Assembly (NCBI GenBank): GCA_916610825.1
Contig: OU744446.1
Location: forward strand, 36,991,833 to 37,055,832
Source of the DNA: Haliclystus octoradiatus
Lineage: Eukaryota; Cnidaria; Staurozoa; Stauromedusae; Haliclystidae
Length of the DNA stretch: 64,000 bases
Reading direction: 5' to 3'
Shown here: piece after piece, positions 1-61,314 of the stretch
How positions within the stretch are numbered: the first letter of the stretch is position 1
Layout of the letters: every line of letters starts with the position of its first letter
Notes under the pieces: generated by a model
What the model saw: the letters and a program-made list of their open reading frames with translations, nothing else
The model's database searches: none
Told to the model about the DNA's origin: nothing
Translations under genes and position numbers: made by a program

Positions 1-42751
<42,751 letters not shown>

Positions 42752-43315
42752 GTTGATGTCTTACAGTTTTTCAGAATAAATCTTCTTTGTCAAATTTTGT
42801 CCTCAAATTCGAAAATTTTTTATTGAATTTAACCTCATGCACTCAAACCTAAATGAAATTGAAAATATATATTTGTGCTATAATAACTTCTCTCTATCGA
42901 ATGAAATTAATAATTCAAGTAACACTCATTTAGAGAAATATGCATCATGGGATAGATAGGTATATTTAGATTGTGTTTCTATTGGTTAACCGTTAACTAC
43001 ATAACATAATAATAGGCTATATATTATATTATTGTGTATTGACGACAATTTTTGCAGGTATTATGAAACAGATTCTTTATTGTGAACATCTTCTTGTTTA
43101 TTCGACAATACAACATCTGTTAACTTGTCGCTTAGCTGCATGACACAAAACAAACTTCTTACTTACAAAACAGAAGTGTATAAAATTGTGGCCTACTGGG
43201 ACGAACTGATATAGTTTGTAAAACAAGGCGATATTTAGGGAAACCACAAATTGAAAAAGAGTGTTTCATCTTTTAAATATGTCTATATCAATCAAAATTT
43301 CGAATGGGGGGGGGA
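42752..43315. promoter_or_regulatory. 5' flank of gene A (promoter region by position only)
   Basis: Between the gene A start codon and the Gypsy insertion. AT-rich, with ATATATATTT-like stretches about 110 bases upstream of the ATG; I cannot point to a defined core promoter. If the Gypsy insertion is recent, it now separates this flank from older upstream sequence. Confidence 0.3.
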
Positions 43316-43320
43316 CTAAT

Positions 43321-43418
43321 TGATGTATCTGACTACGCATGCGTCAGGCTTATTAGATATTGAGTTCAACTACAACAGACGTGTATTAATATAGTGTCTA
43401 TATCTATCATATGCAACA
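43321..43418 (+). repeat. 5' LTR of the intact Gypsy element
   Basis: 98 bp, identical to the 3' LTR by direct reading. Contains TACGCATGCGTCAGG and TATATC-rich sequence. It must carry promoter and polyadenylation functions in under 100 bases, which is very short for Ty3/Gypsy. Confidence 0.92.
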
Positions 43419-43488
43419 TGGCGCAGTTGACAGGATCCAGCTCGTAATATAAACATACTGTATATACATACATAAAGCTATCCTAATT

Positions 43489-46400
43489 GTGATTACAACT
43501 TCACATCGCACGATGGCCGAGAAACCCACAACGCGCAGCAGCCACGCTGCACTACCTATGCCTTCTATCAATCCAGGAGAATCAATCGTGTCAATGGACA
43601 ATTTGATGAATATGATGCAGAGAATGGCCGAACAGCAAAATAACTCTATTCAACAACAAGAAAAGAGAGACAGCGAGTATACCGCTAGATTGTCTAAATT
43701 AGACAACCAACAACAGGCTCAAAACACACGCCTCGAACAATATTTACAACAGAACAAGACACCGGTTGTATCCGTGAGTCAAACCGCTGATTTATCACTA
43801 TCGACAAATCATGATAATACAAAACAACAGGATGAAAGTATGCCTATCAGCAGTCGAACATCAGTGTATAATATGACATTAAAGGGTGCCAATGCACCAG
43901 CAAAATTGGAAACAACTGTATCCTTATCTGATTTCTCTGCCTGGTCACAACATTGGAGAGATTACGCGGAATTATCCGGCATTACAGTTTTCCCACGTGC
44001 AAGACAAGTGACTGCTTTGCGAACATTCCTTTCGCACGATATGCTCATTACACTGGAGACTCGTCTTGGTATAAACAACACCACAGAACTTTCCATGGAT
44101 GAAATATTATTAAGAATCAAAGACTGGCTCAGAAGTCAAAGAAATATAATACGTGATCGTGTAGAATTTCAAGACCGTCGACAACAGGAGGGTGAGTCAT
44201 TTCACGCCTATTTAGTTTCGTTGTACGCTTTAGCAAACAACTGTGATTTTTGTTTGTGTAGTCGGGACGATCGTTTCATAACGACCATAATTAGAGGTGT
44301 TAATGATCGTGAATTTCGTAAACGCCTACTTGAGATTAAAAAATTCTCGTCACTAACTACTTGTATTGACTTATGCGAGACATTTCAAGCGTCAAAAAAT
44401 GACTCGGAACAATTGACAATAGGGTATCAGGTTGTTGTTAATGCAGCGAGCACAAAGCCTAGACGATCGGATGTCCCGCGTAGCAACAACAAAACATGCC
44501 CTGGATGCGGGGGGAAGTGCACACATCGCCCCACGCAATGCCCGGCTTGGGGAAAACAATGTCGGAATTGTACAACATCAAATCATTTTTCAAAAGTTTG
44601 CCGACAGCCAAAAGCAGTTAATTCACTTGACGAACAAAGCACTACTAACAGACCAGATGACGTGAATACAATAGTCATGGCATTAAGCTCTGGCCGTAAA
44701 GCCCCACGGATTGAATGTAAAATTACTATTCCTAATCAGACGGTTACTAAGACAATGATCTGTCTTCCTGATTCTGGGGCTGAAGCTACATGTCTGGGAT
44801 GGCGGAATGCACAGCGTATGGGTATTAAACATTCTGACCTAAAGAAATACAAGGGACCAACGATTAAAGCTGCCAACGGTCAACCTCTTCAGTGCATAGG
44901 CACTTTTGAGTCTACAATTTCCCACGGACGTAAAAACACAGCTGAAACCATTAAAGTGTTTTATGAACTCGAGGGTATGCTACTTAGCTGGTATGCTTCC
45001 TTAGATCTAGGAATATTACCTCCAAATTATCCTCAACAAAGCATGACCACAACTGTTAATACCGTACAGCAAAACATATCAGTACCACCTACTGCTACAG
45101 AAATAAACACGATACGACAACAACTATTGAATGACTTTCACGATGTTTTTGACTCAACTGAACATTTGAAGCCTATGAATACACAACCAATGAAAATACA
45201 ATTAAAACCTGATGCTAAGCCTGTTCATGTCCGAGCAGCCAGATCATTACCATTCGCATGGCATGTCAAAGCTCAAGAAACTTTGGATTCTATGGTACAA
45301 AAAGGGATTATTTGCCCTGTATCTGAACCCACGGATTGGTGCTCCCCTATGCATATCACAACCAAATCAAATGGTGACCTGCGCATAGTAGGGGATATGA
45401 GGGCTCTCAATCAAAATATCAAACGTCCTGTGTACCCTTTAGTTACACCCAAAGAAGCCATAGCTACAATAGACCAAGAAGCTACTTACTTTTCCACACT
45501 TGATGCAACTAGTGGGTACTGGCAAGTCCCCTTGGAAGAGTCTAGTCAATCCCTAACAACATTTATAACCCCTTGGGGTAGATATAAATATTTACGTGCC
45601 ACCATGGGTTTGATCAGCAGTGGGGACGAATACAACCTTCGTGGTGATCAGGCACTGAAAGGAATACCACGAACATGCAAAGTGGTTGACGACATACTGT
45701 TGTATGATACATCATTCGGGGATCATGTTGAGCACATGCAATCTTTGTTACAGCAATGCCGTCATCATGGCATCACTTTGAATCCTACCAAATTTATATT
45801 CGCACAGTCGTCGGTCAAGTATGTCGGCTATAACATAAGTCATTCAGGCATTACACCAAGTACAGAAAGAATCAAAGCTATAACTGATTTCCCAACCCCA
45901 TTAAACTTGACAGAACTGAGATCGTTTTTTGGGTTGGTTGAACAATTGTCGAACTTCTGTCCATCCATAGCTGCTCTCAAAGAGCCAATGAGACCTTTAC
46001 TTAAGTCAACTAATGTATTCCAGTGGCTGCCAATTCACGATACGGCTTTCCAAGCAGTCAAAGAGGCTATTCAAAAGCCTCCAATTTTATCGTTTTATCA
46101 ACAAGATCTTCCATTAGTTCTGCAGACTGATGCTTCTAGACTTCATGGTTTGGGATACGCCCTGCTACAACGACAGAATGGTCAATGGCGACTTTTAGAA
46201 TGCGGATCTCGTTTCCTAAGTGATGCTGAGAAGCGATACGCCACCATTGAGCTAGAATGTCTGGCAGTCTCATGGGCAGCTCTTAAATGTCGTCTGTATC
46301 TACAGGGTCAATCGAATTTCACCGTCGTGACGGATCATAAGCCACTTCTTCCAATTTTGAACAGTTATTCAATCACGGATACAGACAATCCTCGACTACA

Positions 46401-47874
46401 ACGACTTCTATACAAATTATCTCCATTCAGTTTCAAGACTGAGTGGACCAAAAGAAAAGACCACCATATAGCAGACGCCCTTTCTAGGTCACCAATTTCT
46501 CAGCCTCAACCAGGAGATGAATTGGCAGAAGAATGTAATCTTCAAATCGAAGCAATGATGACCTCATTTGTTAATTCCACGTCACACCAAACATCACCTT
46601 GGCCTGATCGCACTCTAGAGTCTCTTCAAGATAAAGCCAAGAATGATACTGACTATTCATCACTTAAAAATCTGATCACAAATGGTTTTCCTAAACATGC
46701 CAATGCTCTTCCAACGAGCTTACAACCATTTCATAAAATCCATCATGAACTTTCAATTGAAAATGGACTTGTATTGCGTGGTTCGCAAATTGTTATCCCT
46801 TCCTGCTGTCGCTCTGACATACTGTCAAGACTGCATTCATCCCATCAAGGGATTACTCGCACTAAACAACGGGCACGTCAAACTGTTTGGTGGCCAAAAA
46901 TATCAAATGACATTGATCGAATTATTCAAACGTGTACAGCTTGTCAGCAATTACTCCCAAGTCAGGTAAAGGAGCCATACAAAGAAGATGAGCTACCAAC
47001 TCGCATTTTTGAGTCAACTTCAGCCGACTTCTTCGAAGTTCAAGGTCAGCATTTTCTGGTGTATGTAGATCGTTATTCTGGGTGGCCAAGTGTAGTAAAG
47101 TTCGGCAAAGATACTACGACTTCACCATTGTGTCTGGCATTAATGCAGCTATTTGCTAACACTGGCATTCCTGTTCGCCTTCGATCAGATGGGGGGCCTC
47201 AATTCACAAGCTATGAATTCGCTAATTTCTGCAAGAAATGGGGCATTCAACACTCACCATCTTCTCCGCATTACCCACAATCAAATGGTCATGCCGAGAT
47301 AAATGTGAAGAAAACGAAATATCTCATTATGAAAACTTGCAAAAACGGTATTATTCATACTGAAGACTTCTACGAAGGATTATTAGAATTGCGAAACACT
47401 CCTTCTTTTCATGGTAAATCGCCTGCGCAACTCGTATTTGGCAACTCCATTCGCAGTCGGGTTCCAGCCCATTATTCGTCATTTCTACCGCAATGGGAGT
47501 CATCAGTATCATCCTCCGCTATAAAGGCAAAGCAACACCTCGAAAAAACCAAAATCGACTATGACAAAACGTCAAAGATGTTACCCGTTCTCCATGTAGG
47601 AGATAAAATATTACTGCAAGATACTTCTACAAAAAGATGGCACCATCGTGGAAAAGTCACAAGAATATTGCGCGACCGTGATTATGAAATTCTATTAGAC
47701 TCTGGATCATCATTACGCCGCAATAGACGGTTTTTACGACCGATACAGATGACAGAACCCGAAGAACGATCTTTTACAACTGAGGTACTTCCTTCTATGT
47801 CCCCTCAAAGCAGACCACGACGCGTTCACAATCCTCCACGTCGATACGCAAACTCAAGCCCGTCAATGGAATGA
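43489..47874 (+). CDS. Gag-Pol polyprotein of the Ty3/Gypsy element
   Basis: 1461 codons in one frame, no Gag/Pol shift. Order by residue: Gln-rich Gag N-terminus (about 30-85); Gag core (about 130-300); Cys/His cluster beginning CPGCGGKC at 337 (zinc-knuckle region); protease DSGA at 428-431; reverse transcriptase with LDATSGYW and VDDILLYD (catalytic Asp pair 734-735); RNase H with D881, E923 and D949; integrase zinc finger H1116, H1119 and C-T-A-C near 1146-1149; integrase core D1180, D1234, E1270, a DD35E spacing. The RT stretch GLISSGDEYNLRGDQAL is like K02A2.6-type elements of invertebrates. The first ATG at 43489 is used; a second ATG at residue 9 (MAEKP) is also possible. All catalytic residues are present, so it may be active. 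Confidence 0.92.
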   Translation: MITTSHRTMAEKPTTRSSHAALPMPSINPGESIVSMDNLMNMMQRMAEQQNNSIQQQEKRDSEYTARLSKLDNQQQAQNTRLEQYLQQNKTPVVSVSQTADLSLSTNHDNTKQQDESMPISSRTSVYNMTLKGANAPAKLETTVSLSDFSAWSQHWRDYAELSGITVFPRARQVTALRTFLSHDMLITLETRLGINNTTELSMDEILLRIKDWLRSQRNIIRDRVEFQDRRQQEGESFHAYLVSLYALANNCDFCLCSRDDRFITTIIRGVNDREFRKRLLEIKKFSSLTTCIDLCETFQASKNDSEQLTIGYQVVVNAASTKPRRSDVPRSNNKTCPGCGGKCTHRPTQCPAWGKQCRNCTTSNHFSKVCRQPKAVNSLDEQSTTNRPDDVNTIVMALSSGRKAPRIECKITIPNQTVTKTMICLPDSGAEATCLGWRNAQRMGIKHSDLKKYKGPTIKAANGQPLQCIGTFESTISHGRKNTAETIKVFYELEGMLLSWYASLDLGILPPNYPQQSMTTTVNTVQQNISVPPTATEINTIRQQLLNDFHDVFDSTEHLKPMNTQPMKIQLKPDAKPVHVRAARSLPFAWHVKAQETLDSMVQKGIICPVSEPTDWCSPMHITTKSNGDLRIVGDMRALNQNIKRPVYPLVTPKEAIATIDQEATYFSTLDATSGYWQVPLEESSQSLTTFITPWGRYKYLRATMGLISSGDEYNLRGDQALKGIPRTCKVVDDILLYDTSFGDHVEHMQSLLQQCRHHGITLNPTKFIFAQSSVKYVGYNISHSGITPSTERIKAITDFPTPLNLTELRSFFGLVEQLSNFCPSIAALKEPMRPLLKSTNVFQWLPIHDTAFQAVKEAIQKPPILSFYQQDLPLVLQTDASRLHGLGYALLQRQNGQWRLLECGSRFLSDAEKRYATIELECLAVSWAALKCRLYLQGQSNFTVVTDHKPLLPILNSYSITDTDNPRLQRLLYKLSPFSFKTEWTKRKDHHIADALSRSPISQPQPGDELAEECNLQIEAMMTSFVNSTSHQTSPWPDRTLESLQDKAKNDTDYSSLKNLITNGFPKHANALPTSLQPFHKIHHELSIENGLVLRGSQIVIPSCCRSDILSRLHSSHQGITRTKQRARQTVWWPKISNDIDRIIQTCTACQQLLPSQVKEPYKEDELPTRIFESTSADFFEVQGQHFLVYVDRYSGWPSVVKFGKDTTTSPLCLALMQLFANTGIPVRLRSDGGPQFTSYEFANFCKKWGIQHSPSSPHYPQSNGHAEINVKKTKYLIMKTCKNGIIHTEDFYEGLLELRNTPSFHGKSPAQLVFGNSIRSRVPAHYSSFLPQWESSVSSSAIKAKQHLEKTKIDYDKTSKMLPVLHVGDKILLQDTSTKRWHHRGKVTRILRDRDYEILLDSGSSLRRNRRFLRPIQMTEPEERSFTTEVLPSMSPQSRPRRVHNPPRRYANSSPSME

Positions 47875-48256
47875 ACATTATCATTATCATAACTATGCTA
47901 CGCAAATATATTACCCAAAATACTTACTCATTAATCTTACTACTATAAAAGACAACTAATCCAAGCAAATAGTTTTATACCATCAAGATATATCTACTAT
48001 TATTAGATTTCGTATATTGTATTCTACAAAAGAAAAGAGTTTATCCATAATTCATAATAGATATAATGACTCTACAAAAGAAAAGAGTTCATAGATAATA
48101 GATATAATAGTATTACTTACTTACTATGATTAGTACTGGCATTAGCAGTCATCTTCCAGTTTAACATTTACTGTTACCATTATTCATTTTATTATAACCA
48201 TATTTAGTAACATTGCATTTCATTTAACTTTACTATTAACGTCTTAAAAAGGGAGA

Positions 48257-48354
48257 TGATGTATCTGACTACGCATGCGTCAGGCTTATTAGATATTGAG
48301 TTCAACTACAACAGACGTGTATTAATATAGTGTCTATATCTATCATATGCAACA
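48257..48354 (+). repeat. 3' LTR of the intact Gypsy element
   Basis: Identical to the 5' copy and followed directly by the CTAAT target duplication. Confidence 0.92.
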
Positions 48355-48378
48355 CTAATAACTTGTTTTGCTGGAGAC

Positions 48379-48690
48379 AATTTGCCCCGGGGGGTAACTC
48401 CACTAGGACGGCTATACGGGGACGTGCCACTTTTATTGGGTCCATAATCCAGCTGAGAAAAAACTTTTTGGGTATGAGATTTCAAATTTTGGAGCTTTTA
48501 GGTATCCTGTTGTTGACTTTTTCAAGAATTTTTGAAAAAATTTGCATCATGTTTGTGTATTTACCTAAAATCAATCAACCTGCTAGAACTTCTTGGGTAG
48601 CATTAACAGAATTTTGTGAACTTTTTGGGTATTATACATTTTTCCAAAGTGGCACCTCCCCGTCCCTAAAGAGCTGGAGTTACCCCTCCG
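48379..48690. mobile_element. MITE-like repeat with CCGGGG termini
   Basis: Ends TTGCCCCGGGGGGTAACTCC and the inverse-related GAGTTACCCCTCCGGGCAA. Interior has repeated CTTTTTGGGTAT and GGCAC... modules. A diverged relative is at 53508-53720. Confidence 0.65.
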
Positions 48691-48699
48691 GGCAATTTA

Positions 48700-50200
48700 C
48701 ACAGGAAAATTTCATTTTTGCAAGAATATTTTCAAAGCAAGAAAGTCTTGTTTTGAGCAAAAATGACTTCGTATCAAGCCACATTCATTATTTATGTCCA
48801 AAATCACCTAACAGTTGGACCTGTACAAAATATTTTGCTTAAAAATTTGCAAAATATTCTTGCAAGAATTAAACGTTCCTGTGTACAGTTTTGCCTGAAC
48901 ATTAATATATTTTAGAACTGATAAGAAATGACATTTCCAGATGCAAAAAGAATTTTGAAAATCGGTTGAAAACAGAATTTAATACAATTAAAATCAGCGG
49001 TAAAAGTCGTAGCTAAGCCACGAAAGAGTTTCCCCTGATCTAGCCACGACCGCGGAGGAGACGTATAGCATGGCCTAGCATGTCTACTGCCTAAAACCCT
49101 ACTTTGCGTGAACTTTCCGTTTTTTGTTAGTGAACCAGGTATTCATTATATACAAACACATTACATAACGAGTCTTCAAGTGGTTGTAAACACCTACAGA
49201 TCTCATCAAAATTTGCAAACATTTTCCTTAATTTCAATTAGACAGGTTAGTTCGAATAACATATCTTTCTCTTTGTTTTTTATTCCTATTTAAGATAAAA
49301 ATGCCGCCGAACAGAAAATTTGTCAAAAAACGAGATCAAAGGTTGAATAGTTTATAGCTTTCTACCTAATTTACGATAATTAATTATTTAGAGCCGACAT
49401 TCAAAGCTTGGTTTCTGATTAAGATCAGAAAGATCAGATGATGTATTGGGATCAACTGTGTCAAAGAGTACATGATACATGAGGGTAATGGCAGTCGTTT
49501 AATCAGAGGGTTGCCCAATCAGAGGCAATTAATATAATTTCTCTTGACTGGCTCCAGTCCCACTTCTTTATGCTGCCTCGTTTTCATGATTAGAAAGTAA
49601 AGATCACTGATCTATAAATAGAAAATTTATATAAATCAGTGAAAAGATAGGCATAACACAGAAGCGAGACTTGAGCAAGTCAAGGATTTCTGTAGCCTGC
49701 GTCTTACATACCAAATTAACTTACGAATAGAAGTTACATATTATTAAGGAAAATATTATTAATGCAGTATTTTTTTGATAATCTTATAATTTTTAGAAAA
49801 TCTTGATACTTTTTCTATTTTCTAACTTGAAAATTAAAGCCATGTATTTCATAAATAAAACTTCTCATCCACCAACAATATATACTAGCGAAGCGATTCT
49901 ACATCACATTGTCTACAAATGAACTGGCTTGGGGCTGAAGTAGCCTCATTCCATCACGGCCCTTATTTCCTCGCGGTGCACCACGATGGAATTAAACTAG
50001 GGCTGTAACCTGGAATCGGGTCTCATAATCTTCTCTCAAGGATTACACGTTCTCAGCTAAATTTGACCTCTTTATCACAACGGGTTGTGATGCTAACATT
50101 CCGGCCGTTGTCAGGACATCAAAATTAGTGTTAAAAATTTCTTAGCTACATTAGTGTTGACATTTAAGTTTAGCTCATTGATGTTTTGCCTCACACATTT
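48700..50200. other. Sequence between the Gypsy element and gene B, nothing recognised
   Basis: No coding exon, RNA gene or delimited element seen; some CG-containing segments (49000-49080, 49960-50110) differ from the AT-rich surroundings. Confidence 0.4.
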
Positions 50201-50214
50201 ATAATTATATATAT

Positions 50215-50435
50215 ATAATAAGTATAGGTTTTTCTAATAGCAGACAAAATAGTGCTCAATGTCAACATTTGGCAGAGTGGTAAATAATAATAATGGTGAT
50301 AGATCAAAGAAAATACATTCTTTACTGTGACTCCAAGTTTCACGCTACTGCGATCATCAGACAGTTTTTTATTTTTTATTCTGGAGTCACAGTAAAGAAT
50401 GTGTTTTCTTTGATCTATCACCATTATTATTAATT
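50215..50435. mobile_element. Penelope-terminus remnant with hammerhead-like motif
   Basis: TCTAATAGCAGA, then a GTGGTAAATAATAATAATGG junction, matches the left flank of the 12.9-kb element. Two inverted arms (about 50284-50334 and 50379-50432) surround the core; only the left arm keeps a complete motif. Confidence 0.6.
50325..50364 (-). ncRNA. Hammerhead-like motif 6
   Basis: CTGT-CTGATGA, stem II CGC/GCG, GAAAC, TTGGAG, triplet GTC, ACAG. Complete core. Confidence 0.65.
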
Positions 50436-50792
50436 ATATATATATATATATATTTATGTACACTTTAAAATTTTATTCTCTTGAAAATGGCTAGAGACAT
50501 TAGCCGAAACGACGTTGAGATTACTAATAAAATTGAGAACCTTTTGCCATTGACTTTTGCTTCAAAACATGTATTCTTAGTAAAGATATATATGAGATCG
50601 TATTTTGATAAAGAGATACTACTGTAGGCCTACATGATTTTGCCCGTTCAAATAATTGCAGATCTGATCATGAATAAAATAGGGTTTTAATAAAATATTA
50701 CAAACAGTTTGAAAAAATTTTAAGAAAATATATGAATTGTTATGAATGTAATAATAACAATAAGATGAAATTGATTATGAGAAAAAATAAAA

Positions 50793-50798
50793 TTTAAT
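50793..50798 (-). terminator. Possible polyadenylation signal of gene B
   Basis: ATTAAA on the minus strand about 130 bases past the stop codon. A common variant of AATAAA, but such hexamers are frequent in AT-rich DNA. Confidence 0.25.
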
Positions 50799-50929
50799 TA
50801 ATATATAATAATGAGGTTGTACATTGCACATTGCGGGATTTAAAAAGCTAATTATGAATTTAAAAACAATTACACACAGCGTAATGTATGCGCAGATAAC
50901 AATTTTCAATAAATACTTAAAAAATGTCA

Positions 50930-58874
<7,945 letters not shown>

Positions 58875-59069
58875 CTGGTTAAACGTAAACACATCTATTC
58901 ACTCTTGGTAGGCCTACAGTTTGTATAGGGGAACTATGCTCTATACAAACTATGCTCATATCCACACAATGCATAAACTAGTAGGGGTGACCGGGGAAAC
59001 TTTGATCTAGGGAGACATGGGTCAAGAATGTTCTGATCAGGCTATTTATGAAATCTTTCTTCTAATATA

Positions 59070-59336
59070 CCCCTGTGAAAAACAGTTTAGGAGTTCATGA
59101 ACAGTTCATGAACGTTAAATGGCTCAAATTTTTACGAACTGTTTAATAACTGTTCATGAACCTTCACAGACAGTTCATGAACAGTTCATGAACGTTAAAT
59201 GGTTCAAATTTTTTGAACTGTTAATTAACTGTTCATGAGCCTTCACAGACAGTTCATGATAATTTGGGGCCATTTAACGTTCATGAACTGTTCATGAACT
59301 GCTCATTTACTCCTGAACTGTTTTTTTCACAAGGGG
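59070..59336. repeat. Foldback element copy with inner duplication
   Basis: 267 bp; the block CACAGACAGTTCATGA plus GTTAAATGGTTC-type sequence is present twice. TA on the left side only. Confidence 0.75.
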
Positions 59337-60099
59337 CAATTCTATAAAAGACGAATCTAAAGTTGTTGAAAATTTTCAAATTAATATCTTCCAAATAAAT
59401 TTGGAATCCATGTGTTGGTACATGCTTCAATTGCTACAATATGAAGTTTTGATTTTGTTTTGATCGTTAATAAAAAATATCCGAAAGAAAAACTAGAACA
59501 CGCTGAAGATAGCTTTGTCACGTCCTGAAATCATTGAGAAATAAAAAATGAATAATTCATACAAAATCATAAAAATTAATTATTATTATTATTATTATTA
59601 TTATTATAAAAGAAAATTATTTGTCAACAATTTGAACTAAAACAAATTAAAGAGCTTTGTTTCTTCAGTTTCAGCTGTCTGTATTTTCATGACGGCAAAA
59701 ATGATAAAATTTGATATCAAAAAACTGATGATCACCGTAATAAAAATTACTTATCTTACTTACTTACTTAGGCCTATCCATAGCATTTCCCGTAGAATAC
59801 ATTATGGATGACGTCATTATTTTTTCGTAGATGCGATAGAATAGAAATCAAGTCTTATTCAGCATATTTCCGTGCACCTTGCTGTTTGTTGTCATTTCAC
59901 GCTGTTTTGTCGCGTTGTAATCGACAATTTGATAATTTGAATTGAAGCAAAAACACTCTTTGAACTGTATTTCCAAGATTATGGAATAGCCCAGGGGAAC
60001 TGTATGTTACTTTACATTGCTATATTTACTCTTATGAATTCATCAATTGTGGTCACGATATCCATATCTCAAGCACAGCTTGATGCAAGGCGTCAATGC

Positions 60100-60510
60100 C
60101 AAATCTCCAAATTCCAAAGCACAAATCCTAACAACTACATTTTTCTTCCAAGTAAATTTCCAAAATTTCCAAATCAATTTCAGACAGAAAAAAATGTTAA
60201 AGGCATTGCCGATTTCACGTGTATCTGTCAATCATGAAGTTATTGATATAAAATATCTAATGCCTAAATTATAGGCCAGGAAATATCTAATGCCTCACCA
60301 ATCTCCTTCAATCTACACCATCATCCGGCCTCCGCTAATCACATTATGCTCCCTTTATCCACATTAGGGCATAGTTTATCATTAACTTAATGAATTACAG
60401 ATATGCAAGAAATCGGCAGTTGCAGGTGAAGTAATTATCTGTCTGAAATTGAATTCAAAATTTCTAAAACTTACTTGGAAAATGTATACACTACGGCAAT
60501 TTTCGATAAA
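60100..60510. repeat. Inverted pair of a dispersed repeat
   Basis: TTCCAAGTAAATTTCCAAAATTT... CAATTTCAGACAG on the plus strand (60130-60245) matches TTCCAAGTAAGTTTTAGAAA... CAATTTCAGACAG on the minus strand (60395-60500). Unknown element. Confidence 0.5.
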
Positions 60511-61314
60511 ACTTCCAGTTTCATGGGCGGTAATCTGAAAAAAAATGTTCACTTGGGAAAAATAATCACACAAAGGAAGGGCAGATTGTAGCCTACTGCT
60601 AACTTTGGTTGAGTGTGGTTGAGATATGTGTTAGTCAAATTCAAGAGTTTCAGTTTGTATAGTTGGTCAAAATCCGATTTGCACTTTTTTAATCTCATTT
60701 TAATAGGACTAAAGGAATGGCATAACAGCAAAAGATGTTAATCCAAACCGCATAAAGCATTGCAATTAGTTGCATGTAGGCTAGGCATACCGATCATCAA
60801 GGTCAATTATTAAGGTCAATTATTTTAATGCCTATAGCTTCTGATAACAAACCATTGACAAACAAACGTTGTGGTTAAGTGAAGATGTTTCGTAATCATT
60901 TAAACTGTCACGCTGTAAATTGTTCATTATGTCGTGTCTCTGTCCTTTATCTTGCCAATAGATGATTTAAATATATGCATTGGTTATCTCAATTTGTTAT
61001 GTTCTATATAGGGCCATTTACACCGCAGCAAAAAAGGCACGGTACTCGTCAATTAACACCCGAGGTGTTAGCAAGAATGCGGCCCTTGCCCTTGCTGTTT
61101 TTTTTCAGGGTTTTGTAGTGGATTAATTTATCAGCCTCTCTATCAGGCAGCTGATATTAGCTTATCCTCCTTTTGAGGTAACCTCGTTTATAATCATATA
61201 AAAACCAATGTAAAGTATATTATTAATTAGATTCACTTTGACAAGCACTGGTATTAGTTTATCATTACAATTATATTCAACATATATTATCTTGTGGGAG
61301 TTCTTAATTCAATA

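Larger units (their letters stand above)
43321..48354 (+). mobile_element. Intact Ty3/Gypsy LTR retrotransposon with 98-bp LTRs
   Basis: Starts and ends with identical 98-bp direct repeats (43321-43418 and 48257-48354), each TG...CA. The target duplication is CTAAT at 43316-43320 and 48355-48359. A TGG-starting primer-binding site follows the 5' LTR at once (TGGCGCAGTTGACAGGA, 43419), and a purine tract (AAAAAGGGAGA, 48246-48256) precedes the 3' LTR. One 1461-codon gag-pol frame fills the interior and there is no env. It lies between the two host genes, on the opposite strand. Identical LTRs and an unbroken frame point to a very recent insertion. Confidence 0.93.

Noticed and set aside
43407-43601. 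Minus-strand ORF over the Gypsy leader
   Set aside because: Antisense shadow of the 5' leader and Gag start.
48330-48842. 170-codon plus-strand ORF
   Set aside because: It starts in the 3' LTR of the Gypsy element and runs through a MITE-like repeat; no protein family signal.
60475-60534. A 60-base minus-strand segment with a strong acceptor (TTTTTTTTCAG) and GTAAGT donor, considered as the missing first exon of gene B
   Set aside because: Its phase does not fit the next exon (58705-58874), and the same sequence belongs to a repeat found inverted at 60130-60245.
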